A stretch of 64,000 nucleotides of DNA from Steinernema hermaphroditum (GCA_030435675.1 CM059621.1:5022001-5086000); one strand, 5' to 3'; positions 43,320-56,560 are shown, counted from the stretch's first letter. Translations and numbers: made by a program. The notes: a model not told the origin generated them from the letters alone.

Positions 43320-46309
43320 TCATAGCTGCAAATTGCCAACGCTCCCACATGCAAGACTTTTCCGCCTTCGGTAGATTTCTTCTAGTTTCCCCCTCTGCTC
43401 TCCGGTCATGAACATCAGCTCTACTTCGTCAATGCTTCGTCCTTTCGTTTCCGGAAGCATGAATATTCCAAAAAGTAGGGCGATCACAGTGACGCCAGCG
43501 TAAATGAAAAAAGTTCCTAAGAGGTTACGTTAATGAAGCAAGCACAGTAGGAAACTCGAGTACCGTATTTTGTAACAGCCTCATTCAGCGACAAGAACGT
43601 TAACGATACCAGAAGATTGAAAAACCAATTGTTAAAAGTGGCGAATCCCACGCACGTGCTACGTGCCCATGTTGGGTAAAATTCGGAGTTTGCAACCCAC
43701 GGGACTGGGGAGAATCCTGAAAATATAAAGAAAGTCTTCTTTAGGACGCTGAAAGTCACCTATCGCAAAAATCAGCAAATAGACAACCATGACGATAATG
43801 GGCCAAACAGTGTACTTCGTGTGGCAGAAAGAAGTATTCCAAATGTTCTGCTCGGAAGATCCGTTGAAGGACATCTGTGCGCACATTTTCGAGTCATCCG
43901 GATGCTCCAAATCCAAGGGCAAGCAATAACCCACGTGGGATGAGGACGATTGCGAACAGAATCCACAGTGCTCGTCGGTAATGCAAAAATCGCAATTACT
44001 GAAAAGAATATAGCAAAGTGATGCTTGCTATTTCTGTGAAAGTGGAAGCTCGGTTTAAAGATGGGCAACGGTTGAGTCGTATATCCGTATCAAGCGGTTA
44101 ACCGGTTGGCCAGCCAATGCAACCGATCCGTCAGCTCTCCATGGATCCGTGGATCTGTAGAATTGCTAGTCGATCCGTTCCTGCCCATGCCCATCTATTG
44201 TTGGGGCTCAAATAGTTATAGGTCTGACATACCTCAACGCCTTACATCGGTCCATTTGTTCTCCACTCCATAGAGACGTCGTGGAAAGGTTGAGTGTTGG
44301 CAAGGCTTCGACAGTCGCCGAATCTCGGTTGATTGCATAGAAGGAGCCGCCCATGAGTAAAAGAGAAATAAGGACTCCAGTGACGCTGACGATGAAAAGA
44401 ATTCGGCGACCGACTCTATCGATGAAGAACACAGGAATGAAGTTTCCGATCAGTTGACATGCTAAGGAGTTCTCGCAGTGGTCATTATTCGGACCTTCGA
44501 ACTTACACGATATTCCAACGGACAACCAGATGATAGTGTGATTATCTCGAACTCCGGCCGACTTGATGATCATACTCGTATAGTACCTAAATAAAGCCCA
44601 GTGGTGAAGAATCGCGGTTACAATACGGTCATCAAGGACAAAACACCCTTAGTCCTGAGCACCCGAAGCTAGAAGGAACTGAAAGCCAAAATGCTTCAGC
44701 TTAAACATCCCATGTCGTCATTTTCTGATACTTTAGAGGTTCCATGTGACCTTCACTCTTACATTGACTCGTGGGATCGTCATAATTCCAACTTCTTTAA
44801 CCCTTACTTACATGATAGTATTGATTCCCGACAGCTGCTGGAAGGCCTGAAGAGCACAACCGATGAAGAGTGCCTTCCTAACATGTGGCGTCTCCAATAT
44901 TCTCCAGAACACCGAACGATCCCCTCTGAAATCTGCGGCCAGCGTCTCCTGCGCGTGAACAGCCGCTATCTCGTTCATTTCATATTCAACCCATTCTTGA
45001 TTGTTGCAGTAAATTTTGTTCAGTACCTAAGAGAGTCACTTGATTCGTAATATATTGTGTTGAGGCAGTGAAAATTTCCATTTTTTCATTGAAATTTGCC
45101 AACAGAACATCTTAGACCCATAATTCTGTATGAGGTCACAAAAAAAAAAAAAAAAGCTGTAAAACTCAAGGTAGGGAGAATCAAAAAGAGGGTGTACAGC
45201 GAAAGCTGAGCAACCGAAATAACGTCCAGAGCTTTTCATCTAATTTGGAAAAGGGGACTGATTGCTAGAAGATGAACTAGGACGTGGAGCGGAACCTTAT
45301 CTTAACGGTCTCAACGTAACTTCATCAACAGAAATTGATTCTTTGCCTTTGGTGAGATATACTAGTCGTCGTCTATTGGGAAGTGCCCGGATGAAGCGTC
45401 ACCCTTACAGCTAATGTACACCTGGAACAACAACAGAAGGTCTCCACTTCAGGTCAAGCAAAAAAGATCATCCTGCCCCACAATAACTCACGCTCGCCTA
45501 TTCCACGACTCACCCGCTGTAACTTCGACACTTTAGCCCAAAAACTGGCATGTTCAGTGATTTAACAATAAAACTCACATCTCTCGCTTGCTTCTCGAAT
45601 CCATGACCATACAGCCACCGAGGACTCTCGGGCAAAAAGAGAAACCCAACCAGTTGAATAATCGAAGGAATAGCGGCGAATCCAAACATCAGTCGCCATC
45701 CAACATTGTAAGGATCGATATAGGATAGACCACCTCCAATAACATTCGACATTACTTGGCCAAAGACGATCATGATGTTGAATCCGGCAACAAGTCGGCC
45801 CCTCATATGGGCAGGAGATGCCTCGCCAACGTACACAGGAACCATCATCGACGCAAAACCAATTGCCAATCCCAGAAGAATCCGTCCAATCAAGAGCGTA
45901 ATCTTTTCAGGGGCAGCAGCGCAGATTAGTGCTCCTACGGTAAAGAGAAATGACGAAGCCATTATGATTTTTCGTCGTCCAAATTTGTCCGCTGAAGGGC
46001 CCGCTAAAAGACATCCCAATCCGGCCATTCCGGGAGTGATGCTGACGATCACTTCCTTCCAGATGTTCCCCATCGGCCTCATTCCGGCATTCTCGGGAGT
46101 GTAGAGCATGGTGGCGGAAACGATACCGGTGTCATAACCGAACAAGAAGCCACCGATGACGGCCATCGCCGCCAGAATGAAGAGGAAGCTGTTGAGTTCG
46201 GGATCATGCTTGGGTTTCACTGAATCAGTGCTTTCGTTTGCAGCTATCTTAAAAGAAAGTGTCGTCTTGGAACTAGGCATATGTGACTTACTGACGCTGA
46301 AGATACCAT
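43320..46309 (-). CDS. HMIT-type proton/myo-inositol or sugar transporter (SLC2A13-like), gene 1
   Basis: Eight exons: 46309-46292, 46247-45579, 45026-44812, 44586-44507, 44461-44233, 43998-43760, 43716-43564 and 43516-43320; all in phase; 599 residues. Twelve-TM sugar transporter of the plasma membrane. Seen in order: [13 protein letters not shown] (TM1), [50 protein letters not shown] (TM7), FIDRVGRRI, a long Cys-rich extracellular loop ([15 protein letters not shown]) typical of HMIT between TM9 and TM10, [17 protein letters not shown], and [19 protein letters not shown] proteins move myo-inositol with protons; substrate is inferred from the loop and overall match. The start is an 18-bp mini-exon (MVSSAS) before a GTAAGT donor; a longer continuous frame begins at 46424, so the N-terminus is the uncertain part. 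Tandem paralogue at 49990-52536. Confidence 0.92.
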
Positions 46310-47229
46310 GATGAGAAAAATGTGAGTACCGCACTAAGATCTGAATGTGACAATGTAGAGATCGACGCTGTTTGGAGCAGCACAGGAAGGCACGCGGAAA
46401 TAGAGTCAGCGTGCCCCAGCACAACTAAATAGACTCGGTCTTCAAATATTTCTGAGGTGATTCATACACGCAATCAGTAGATAGAACCAAAAACGGAAAG
46501 CAGATGTCGCTGCTTTCTAAGAAAAATGTATGCCCTCACTAGCAAGGAATGTCAAAGATTTCTTGCTCACCGACTCAAACTAACAGTAGCAACGGCTTCC
46601 TCTGCATTCATAACGAACTGGTAAACTTTGACGCGGTCAACGATCTCCCAAACATACCGGAACACTGACACTACACGACCAACTATTCTGCACAAAGGAA
46701 CAGGAAATATTCGCTCATTCATCACGCAATACATTTCTTGTATCACTAAAGATCATTTAAACTCTTTACAGCATCTCTGTTGTACTTACTGGTAGTTGCT
46801 ATTCTAATGATAAGGGTTGTAGGAAAAACAGATATGTTGCTTCATGCCAAATTCAACTGCAAATACAAATTTTTGACTACATACTTTCGCTTTGCGAAAA
46901 ATGAAGAGAATCAAAATGTGGCACCACATCTCCACAATGTTATCAATGATTGCTAACATAAGGAAAACAAAGAAGGGTCATGCAAATATTTGCTTCTCCG
47001 TCATATTCTGTGCGCAAGTGCAAACTATACGCTAATCTAAGACGCCTGCGCATGACTCGTAAATATGAAAATATAAATTAATGCCAGATGAGTAAGCGAA
47101 ATGGTGCTGGTAACCCGAGTCGGAATCCATTTCGGAGTGCGGGTTTGAAACCCGTGTCCAGTATGGTCCTGCAAGCCCTTTGAGAGCCGAACACTGTTAG
47201 GATGGGTCGAGGTCTGACCATATCCTCTG
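46310..47229. other. Upstream region of HMIT-like gene 1
   Basis: No gene recognised. A GAGTGCGGGTTTGAAACCCG block at 47134-47153 has a B-box-like GGTTTGAAACC, but an A box and clover-leaf are lacking. Confidence 0.4.
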
Positions 47230-47315
47230 TTGCATAATGATAGGTCCACCCTGTTTTTTCGCGGTTTTTCAAAACCGGAAGACGCAAAAAACAGGGTGAC
47301 CGTATCATTATGCAA
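47230..47315. repeat. 86-bp near-perfect hairpin
   Basis: TTGCATAATGATA at 47230 and the inverse at 47303-47315 form a stem that continues through CACCCTGTTTTTT with two short mismatched steps and about 20 bp of loop (GGTTTTTCAAAACCGG is itself palindromic). It could be a micro-MITE or an RNA hairpin. Confidence 0.6.
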
Positions 47316-47466
47316 CTGTATGTTGTTTAGCAAAAAGTTGCACAGAATCGATGTGAGTTATCGAAGCACTTGAAAGATTATCGCAGGACACCTGCATGTA
47401 GGACTGAAAATGATGGTTCGGAGTCCGACTTACAAAATTGATTCTGTCGAGAACTCTTACGTAGCG

Positions 47467-47715
47467 TTGGCAACCGAGTCAGTTCGAGTCAGTTGAAATA
47501 GGCAGCTGATCAGTTAAATTTATTAAAGTTGATTCCAGCTTTCTTCATTTTAATATCGGCGGAAGATTTATAGCCGGGGCTGGTATGCAATCCTTTTAAG
47601 ACCGAAGGAAAATTGACACCAAAAGTCGACCTGACTCGTGACTCGAAAAGTGACTCGAACCGACACAACTCGAAAATGCTCGATTTCGACTGACTCGAAC
47701 TGACTCGGTTGCCAA
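47467..47715. mobile_element. MITE with 26-bp perfect TIRs
   Basis: TTGGCAACCGAGTCAGTTCG at 47467 (continuing AGTCAG) is repeated exactly inverted at 47690-47715. 249 bp, non-coding, with further ACTCGA motifs inside. Confidence 0.7.
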
Positions 47716-49989
47716 TCTTACGCACTGAACGAAATATGATAGCTACCGTCTACCTTCAAACAGCTCAGCATTCAAAGGACACACATGCACAGGACCATAT
47801 TAGACATCCCCACTTTCCTATCCACAATAGAGTAGTGTGGATACGTTTCCGGACAGATTATAAAAATACATGCTTTCAAGCACAGTCACGTCAAATACGT
47901 TTCTTCGATAAATCGCTCTCTGTCGTATGCTCGACATATTGGTCTTGCTTTTGTCTTTCTTTTCTCTATCAAGGGCAAATACACTTTTGTTCGCATAATA
48001 TTTGAGGGACGCAAATATCAAGTTAAGTTAAGTAATACAGTTGGCATCTAACAAACAGGTTCCGAACTTTTTTCTAAGGCTTCCTTCATTAGGTGATCGT
48101 GGCAGTGATGCGCTACTCCCGGCTACATGCTTAAGCCTCAAACACCCTGCGATACCTTGCGGTACGGTGCAATTTCTCTTCTTTTTTTGTTTCGCTGTCA
48201 GAAGGAAAGAATAATGGTAGTGAGGGTGTTTTCAAGATTAAGCGTTAGGAGTACCGGTTATCGGGCACCCCTAAGGTGAGTATGTATCCCAACTAAATAA
48301 GGTTGTTGAATTTTAGAACTACGGCAACGCGTTGTATAATACATTGGGACAGAAAGTTATCGCGGTAATAAATCAAGTCATTAAACAAATAGACCGCAAA
48401 AATCGATATCAGTGCTTCATACTCGTTAGCTTAATTAGCAGGTAGCAACAGATAGCACCATTAAAAGCTACATCATCGGAGTTCTTATCACACAAAGAAT
48501 AGACGGCAACGCTGCTTCCGTTCTCACTATCGATCGCTCGTCATACATGACACCACCATAACGATTATAGTCACTTTTTCTGGTAAAACTAAAAACAACA
48601 ACATCACAGAATATAGACGTGATCCGCCCACGTAGGGTCGTCTTTTTCCATAGATATCGTTGAATGAGCTGAAGAAGAGAACTGCTGCAGAACTGAATAA
48701 ATGTTGCAGCATGCGAAGGTCTCCGCAATCAATAACGAAAACAACTCAAGCTTGTGAAACATTGTTTTCGTTTCAACGGCGAGCGAGAAAGAATCAATGC
48801 GCGTTTCAAAAACAACGCCACATGTTTCACTAGTGAATTGTGTTCCATCCAAGCAGCCTCGTGATCTGATCGCGTTCTTCTGCTTTCACTGGGCTGTTTG
48901 GTATAGACGGCTTCCGCTTAAGAAAGGTCTCTGTGATGGTATTTCCGGAAGCGGCGACAGGAATAAATTCGCTAAGAAAACAGGAAGTGTGTACGTCAAA
49001 ACACAAGAAGCATGGGTGATCAGGGAGAACGTCATGTTGGAAGAATCACAAGAGTGAAAGGTTCATGAATATAGTCCCTCTTAATAATCACAAAATAATT
49101 TTACAACATCTTGCTCCATTGGTCCCCGCAATGAAAGCCTATTGATCCTCTATGATACCAGGTGGACAGAGAGACCTGAGAGAGACCTCACAGAGAGCGG
49201 GTGGACGACCCGACCGATAGCTAGGGACACATGAAAGACTCATCCTTTTTGATGTCGTGATTAACTCCTTACCAAACAACATAGCCCGGGAATGCCGATG
49301 TGCGAGCAATAAATACACCCGTTATTCTTCATATACCTCACAGTCGTGATCACTTACTGTCGCGCGAATCGAACAGAACCAGAACTAATTCTCTGTATAT
49401 TTAGGTAGTGAATTTTCTTTTAAATAATGAAGTATTGGCTTTCGCTATATTGGCTTTGGGATCCGTTACATGTGAAGTGTTTATCATCTAACCGGTACGT
49501 TTTCAAGAATATCCATGAGCTACAACCCTTAAATCGGCATCACCCAAATCTACCAGTTCTACTTTAATGCCACCCACCACAAAGTTGGCCATTCCAGCTT
49601 CTTTTCCAGGTCTTCCAACCTGGTCGTCTCAGGTTGCTTTAGTTGCCTGAAGGGAAGCATCCATACGAGTCGTTACAATCTTGTTCTGAACTGTACATTC
49701 CTGAGAGTCTCATCGGCAATACATCGTTGATTTCCGTCTGGATCCAACTACGCGCCGTCTCTGCTAGAGTCTCCCTATTCCTCAGCACTCTTCCTTTCAC
49801 TTCTGCTACGATCATTCCATGTCTTAGGGATTCTATGTGCCTCAAATTGCCGGGAAATGGTCTTTTTTGGAGTTGCTTACGTTTGACGTCTATTCACAAC
49901 ACATTTACTTCACAAAACCGATATGTACAACCTCAAAACACGAACAAATACACACTCTATGGATAAATAGTCATCCTTCTGATTTGATT
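47716..49989. other. Gene-free region downstream of HMIT-like gene 2
   Basis: Contains an RC-family leader fragment at 49150-49240 (GTGGACGACCCGACCGAT, as at 17526-17543). A short minus frame near 49640-49845 (SWIQTEINDVLPMRL) could be a retroelement scrap. Nothing else supportable. Confidence 0.35.
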
Positions 49990-52536
49990 TTAAAGCTTTT
50001 CAGATTCTAAATATTTCTTCGGCTTCAGGTCTCTGTGATGGAAAGAGTCGGACACCTTCCGCCTTTGCTCCTTGCTCATGAACAGCTGTTCCACTTCGTC
50101 AATGCTGAATCCACGCGTTTCTGGTACCATGAAAAATGTGAACACCAGGGCGACCAGAGTGATCCCCGCGTATATGAAGAATGCACCTAAAATTAAACTT
50201 TTCTTTCCGATCAGGATCTTCTAATCATACCGTATTTCGTAGCAGCCTGACTGAGAGATAGGAACGTTAAAGAGATCAACAAGTTAAAGGCCCAATTCAT
50301 AAACGTAGCCAAGGCAACGCACGTACTTCTGGCCCAGATTGGGTAGAACTCAGAGTTCAGGACCCATGGGAGAGGGGCAAAACCTAAATGTGATTTTTGA
50401 GGGCAAGATCGGAGAATCGGAGGTACCGATAGCGAAGAAAGACAAGTAGATCACCATAACCACAATTGGTATGACCGTGTATTTAGTTTGACAGTAGGAG
50501 TCTGCCCAGTCGTACTTGACTCCATTGACCGTTTTTACGTCAGAACTACCACTGGAGCAGAATCCCACCGAAGAATGCGTTTTGTCATCCTTTCCCACTG
50601 GCAAACACCATCCGATCTTGCTGTTCTCCACGTCTTTGGCGCAGAATCCACATCTGTCATCGGTGACGCAGAAGTCACAGTTACTGAACCAAGAACCTTA
50701 AAGATGGCTGAAGACGATTCTCTACCTGTAGCCCTTGCAGTGATCAAAATCAGATGTGTAGGTGGAAGACACGGTGAAGTTGTGTGTTTTATAAGTGTCC
50801 GCCGAGTCTTTGTTGATCATCACGAAGGCGCCTCCCATAAGGCAAAGGGCGACTATGACTCCGACAATACTGATAAGAAGAAGAATGCGACGACCGAGTC
50901 GCTCAACAAGCGCCATAGGAACGAAAGTGGCAAAGAAGTTGACGCCTGAATGAACAACATGGTTAGTTCTATTCGATACTTGTGGTTTTTACTTGATACA
51001 CCAACCGAAATCCAAATGGTTGTGTGGTGGTCCTTGACACCAGCCGATTGAATGATAGTCGCCGTATAGTACCTGCAATTTCCGATGTGTTTCATTTATC
51101 AAAGACAACAGGCACTAACATGATAGTGTTGATACCTGACATTTGTTGGAAGGCCTGGAGAACACAGCCAATGATGAGGGCTTTTCTGACATGTGCAGTC
51201 TTGAGAACGCGTACAATAGCCCATCCTTCGTCGACCTTTTGCATCTTTTCTTGTTCGTGGGCAGAGGAGATTTCCGTCATTTCATACTCAATCCATTCTT
51301 TGTTACCGTTGTAGACCTTGTGCAGAACCTGAAAGATTGGTGATGCGGAGGTTGCAGGAAATTACTCGATTCTTATGAAACGGGCCGTTATTCTTGTTCT
51401 CACTAGAATATCAGAGCGAACGGTCACCCCTTTACCATTGAATCACTGATTGGAATCGTACCGACATCTCGAATATGAGTCCAGGCGATTACACTCCATG
51501 ATATTTTGAGGAAACATGAGTCCATTCAGGACTACATTTATACACACTATACTTACTATCAAAATCTCCGTGCGTCATGTTTCGTTATTCTCTCATCCCT
51601 TATGCGTTACCCCTCGCATCTCAGTTTCCCGTGCAGTAGTGCTACTCGTGCCGAAACCTCAAGTCCGGGACCGATCGAAGTCCTCGAGTAATTCGCCTTT
51701 CAGTCTTTGGGGGGTTTGGTTTACCCAAGGACTCGGATTGGTTCGGTCCTTAGGTCTGGGTACTGCCCTAGACCGTCCTATGCTTCTGCTCCTATCCCTA
51801 TTCCTCACCTCTCGGGTCTCAGCTTCATATCCATGCTCATAAAGCCAGCGCGGGCTTTCCGGAAGAAACAGAAATCCGATGAATTGAATTATAGCCGGCA
51901 CCGCTGCGAATCCGAACATCAACCTCCATCCAATGTTGTCCGGGTCGATGTAGGAAAATCCTCCAGCGAAAATGTTGGCCGCCACAAGTCCAAACGTGAC
52001 CATAAGCTGGAATCCGGTAACGAGACGTCCACGGATATGAGCCGGGGACGCTTCGCCAACATAAATGGGAACGATCATCGAAGCGAATCCAATAGCCAAT
52101 CCAAGGAAGATTCTTCCGACCAAGAGGGTGATCTTCTCAGGTGCTGCGGCACAAATACCCGCTCCAACGACGAAAATCACACAAGAGGCGATGATGAGCT
52201 TCTTTCGGCCAAACATATCCGAGCCTGGTCCAGCCAAAAGCGAGCCTATTCCGGCCATTCCAGGAGTGATACTAACGATGAGCTCATGCCATATATTTGA
52301 CATCGGCTGCATTCCGCCATTGTTCGGGACATAGAGCATGGCGGACGATACGATGCCGGTGTCGTAGCCAAAGAGGAAGCCACCGATGACGGCCATTAAC
52401 GCCAGAAGGTAAACGAACCATCCGAGGACAGGTTCCTGTGCAGGGCGTTGGGTGTTCCCACCACTGGGAGAACTCTAAATTACGGGGTTTCATGCAATAT
52501 AGACAATGATAGCATTACAATTGCCACCTGCACCAT
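49990..52536 (-). CDS. HMIT-type proton/myo-inositol or sugar transporter (SLC2A13-like), gene 2
   Basis: Eight exons: 52536-52528, 52474-51809, 51328-51120, 51072-51002, 50945-50726, 50683-50427, 50383-50231 and 50186-49990; in phase; 593 residues. Motifs in order: [55 protein letters not shown], extracellular Cys loop [15 protein letters not shown] with a longer insert than gene 1, [17 protein letters not shown], and [16 protein letters not shown]. The exon plan is that of gene 1, with exons 7 and 8 of identical length (153, 197). The first exon as drawn is only ATG-GTG-CAG followed by a 53-bp intron; it parallels the mini-exon of gene 1 but is the weakest part. Intron 2 (480 bp) is the longest. 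Confidence 0.92.
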
Positions 52537-54249
52537 GACGACTTCTTTGCGCTATGTGATAGTGACCAAGTTTTGAGCTATAAACCACAGAAATTATATA
52601 TCAGTACATGCAAAAAAGGTAACACGCGGCGATAAGGAGCACGCGAGTTTGCAAACCGACCACGTGGTTTCACGGTGGCAACACGTGGACAGCTCATGGT
52701 GAGCTCACTATTGGAATAGTCTATAATTCAGGAAATTATGGGCCCTCATATAAACCACAGAATTAAATAATTATCTAACTACATGAGAAGGTTAGGGACG
52801 AAAAGCGGGAAGCTCCATCGTGAGGTTACACTGAAATTTGGTTTTTCACAAAGCATTCTGTTGGATGCACGTGACCCAACGGCACATAGTTCATTTCTGT
52901 TATTGCCGCAGTTTACCTGATCAAAGATTTTGTTTACAGAGTGATAGTCAATGCCAATAGAAACAACGACGGATACCAGCATCCGGATTTCCGGTAAAAG
53001 TACAAAAAGCCTCAGTGATCATTGAGATTTGATCCAGTTTCATTCGCCCTACTGTACCTCACCTCGCGTATTGGGTCTGAACATTGAAAATGCATATTTT
53101 TAGTCTATTTTCATACTGTTCAAGTCTGGGATCGAATGGATTATATGGCTGATTCATCAGGCTCTCAAAATATGTGTTCAGAGTCCATTTCTGCACTTTC
53201 TTGCTGAGCGGCTCCATATCCATGGCGTGCGAACTACCATCTGGATATTAGGACAACGTCAAGGACCTAATCGTCAAGGACATAGATATTCAATACTCCA
53301 ACCCAATATGTTGATAACCACATAATCGTCAACGTCAAAACCTAACTTAGCATTCATACCATAACCATAAAGACAATCGGTACACCGAGATCTAAAAGTC
53401 ACGCATTCAGCTACTTATCAAGGAACGTTAAGGACAGAAGATCAGAACAAGTTCAAGAACCTAGTTCTAATTATGTCCGATATGTCAAATACTTACAATA
53501 ATAGTATTCCACGTATGCGCTCTTAAACATCTGAACACTTAAGAAGTCACGTTCTTCATTCCCACTCTAAACAAGGAAAAAAAATGAAAGAAACAACGGT
53601 CAACATTACATGTTGCCAAGTACATCGCGGAATAAAAGCCATCGCAGTTGAGAGAGGCCAAGTGTCCTACGTGACTTGACAGAAACGAACGCAAAAAAGT
53701 GGAAAACGATGGGAATAAGTAACCCTCTCCAGAGGCACTATTTGCCTTTTGGATATTTGCTTTGTAAGCGGAAACACGTGTGAGTGAGAGCCGTTGCGGC
53801 CTTTGAGAGATGCAAAAGGAATTGCCTGAGTAAATAAACAGTGAGAAGTAGCAAGGCCTGTTGGAACACCGAATGAATTGTGTTTTTGATGTTTGATGTG
53901 TGGGCTGCGAGTAAATATTTTGGTGACAACAGTAAATAAAGACGGTGCAGACGTGTGAATTTTTAAAGATTCCTGCCACCGTCTGATAAAGCCGCTCTGT
54001 AAACAGAGGGTGAAATGAATAGGGATACACGTTGGTTGAGGCAGGCCTATTCAGCATGAATATTGCATTGGCTCATCTAGATTTGTTTTGAGTTGTTTCC
54101 ATCCTTCAAACGTGTACGAAAAAGCTGCATTTTAACCGAGAGTTCAAACTGTGCCCCCATTAAGCGTATTGGATAGCTCTCCTCATGATCAATGCCAACT
54201 GCAGGATGAGCCTCAGAAAATGATAGATGAGCTGTACTTGAATCCCGAA
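52537..54249. other. Gene-poor interval with a lone mariner-like end
   Basis: At 53071 TTGGGTCTGAACATTGAAAA after TA resembles the left TIR of the element at 7014, without a partner. A 172-residue open frame (53539-54057, minus) has no domain, signal or splice support and is judged accidental. Confidence 0.4.
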
Positions 54250-54900
54250 ACTTTGGAGTGAAGATCAATGAGGCAAAGACCAAAGTGATCACAAACCGCG
54301 AACTCGCCATTCGCCTGAACGTCGTAAATTTGGAGTACGTCAAAGAAGTTCAAATGATCCGAAACAGTAGAATACACATCAGCCGTCGAATGAATTCCGG
54401 ATGGAACGCCTTCCGCCAGTACAAGGGTCTACTGGCATCTCCTTCTGTGAAAATTAAGTGGAAGAGAAGACTATTTGACATGCGCACCTTACCAGCAACC
54501 TGCAGATCGGAAGCATGAAAGCCTAGCCCGTCCATAAACATGAAAAAGGAGGCGAAGACCAAAGTGATGGCAAGCGACGAACTCCACATTCGCTTGAATG
54601 GCGTAACTTAGGAGTACGTCAAAAGCTTTGTTTATGTTGCAAACTAGCAAGAAGGTCAAATGATCCGAAACACCAGAAAAGAGATGATGCATCTTTCCAG
54701 CAACCTACAGATTAGAAGCATGGGCCCTTACGAAGTACATAAAGACAAGAACGGACAGAACGAAGAACAAATGGCTCGATCCGAGAATAACAAAGGTGAG
54801 AGACGCCAACTAGGCAGCTACGGATCGGAAGTGGAAGTTCGCGTGGGCCATGGCGTTCTGTGGATCGTTACCAATGGTCCTCGTTGATTTCACAGTGGAG
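54250..54900 (+). mobile_element. RTE-like LINE reverse transcriptase 3' fragments, tandemly duplicated
   Basis: The piece at 54258-54500 reads KINEAKTKVITNRELAIRLN, LEYVKEV, RRMNSGWNAFRQYKGLL and KIKWKRRLFDM, the end of the palm/thumb region of non-LTR reverse transcriptases of the kind that carry N-S-K-T-K-V-M motifs. The same start (GAGGCGAAGACCAAAGTGAT) recurs at 54553, in a decayed copy. Further on, pieces resembling the C-terminal region appear in shifted frames. No intact element. Confidence 0.6.
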
Positions 54901-56124
54901 GCCACCAAATACGCGACCGATAGGAAGCCCGAGGATACACTGGCGAGGATCGTGACATTGTCTAAAGGAAAAGGTCAGATGAAGAAAACCGAAGTTGGTG
55001 TTGTGCCAACATCAACATATTCCTCTTGAAGGCATGATGCCAAAGAGCGAAAAGGTAGCCCTACATGCTTAATTGTAGCTTTTGTGGAAACGTATGATAC
55101 TAAATTCAATCACCATCCTATTGCTGCGGAACATTTCAATGCAGTCCAATCTTGCAAGGGCAAAAAAGACATGCCGGTCAACATTCCCGGATTGCACTTT
55201 TTAGTCATTTTTATTTCCCTGTTTCTTATCTTCCATATTTAACTGGATGGGCGCCCTTTGTAGTTTTGATTTTAGATCTTTTAAAGACATCGTGGCCCTC
55301 AATCACGTCGTCGACGATGTTTCAGTATCGATCGTTAACGTAGAAAGAATCTATCGATTACGCTGATAGCGACGTGCAAAAAGATTGTCTGACAATCGGC
55401 GGAAGGTGTAGTTTGAGATCAATGAGATGAACCGGGTGAGAAATCAATTTATGCCCGATATGTGTTGAAATCTTTCGCAAATCGGCTTATGTGGTTTGGT
55501 GATTAGGGGTTGAAAAAACGAGCGTTACAAAATGAGTTGGCACGGCATCAATTTCTTGCTGCGTCGCTGGAGCTAAACAGCACGCAAGAGCTTCTCAGAG
55601 TGTTCGGTAAAGCGCCGTATTGCAGTATTTTATAAAAGCACTGTATACTGCTGGAAATGGCAAGTTATAAACTCAGAGTACATTGTAAAAGGACGACATC
55701 AACTAATGTTTTACCACTCCACTAATAAAAGTTATTATGTTGCCCAACTCTTCCTCATTCTGTTCACGGAAAGCATGCGCGATAAAAAAAGAGCGCTAGC
55801 GCTAAATCTATAAACGTTATCACTTTTTCACACGGTTCCGCACCTAGAGCACAAATTCCTGATAACATGTGTGATTCAGGAGGCACAGTGCTCGCCTGTC
55901 GCAAATACATTTCTTCACATGAAAGTGAGCATATATAGAAAAGCGCACAATGCACCAAATGTAGAAATCTTTAAAGGGATGCCACGTACGATATGGCAGA
56001 CACAGGTCCTATTTAGCACAAATCATTGGCGACAAAGTCACAATACTGGCACGATTCGACCTGTGGTATGTCCAGTTCCAGTCTGGAGTTTTTGTCCTTT
56101 CCATTTTTGGATTTATATCAATAG
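54901..56124. other. Gene-free interval
   Basis: No gene, RNA or repeat is recognised apart from possible decayed LINE tail near 54900-55010. Confidence 0.35.
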
Positions 56125-56560
56125 ACGCGGCTGCGCGCGCAATTCGCGCCCTCCAGTTTCTAAAAGCCGAGTAGCCCTGCGGGCGGCAAGATTGGTGCTC
56201 ATGTAAAGGTCTGTAGTTGGAGCCAAAAAACTGTAGCCCTGCGGGCGGCAAAATTGGCGCTCATGTAAATGGCTGAGTTGGCCAAAAAACTGTAATGTTT
56301 CAGGAAACACGAACCGACAATTCTGCTGGTTACAAAATAGGCAAAAAATCACTCAAAACTAAAAAAAACTCAAAGCCTAGCAACCAGAGACATAGTGGAA
56401 GTAAAGCGCTACCAGCTCAACTGTCTTTGTGGCTCATTGCGAACGTTCTCCGTTTGTAAGCGGTCGGAGTCGGGTTCGGTCCCCCTCGCGGTCCTTATTT
56501 TGTGTAGGTGTTTTCCCCGTGCGCACGGAAAAAAACACACACACACAAACAGACCAACGG
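56125..56560. repeat. Dispersed repeat R1, copy 2, with internal tandem duplication
   Basis: Matches 1497-1802. Here the block GTAGCCCTGCGGGCGGCAA is present twice (56171 and 56234), so a unit of about 63 bp was duplicated in tandem. It ends in an AC tract as does copy 1. Confidence 0.65.

Noticed and set aside
45772..46104. Antisense frame opposite the HMIT-like gene 1 TM region
   Set aside because: Shadow of the strong minus-strand coding exon; the same holds at 51707-52300 for gene 2.
47090..47160. Possible tRNA or SINE with GGTTTGAAACC
   Set aside because: B-box-like match only; no A box at the expected spacing and no clover-leaf.
49639..49845. Possible retroelement protein fragment
   Set aside because: Short, unconvincing similarity; both strands are open across the same stretch.
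53539..54057. 172-codon open frame on the minus strand
   Set aside because: No domain, signal peptide or membrane segment, odd Cys/Phe/Ser-rich composition, no splice signals; likely chance in AT-rich DNA.
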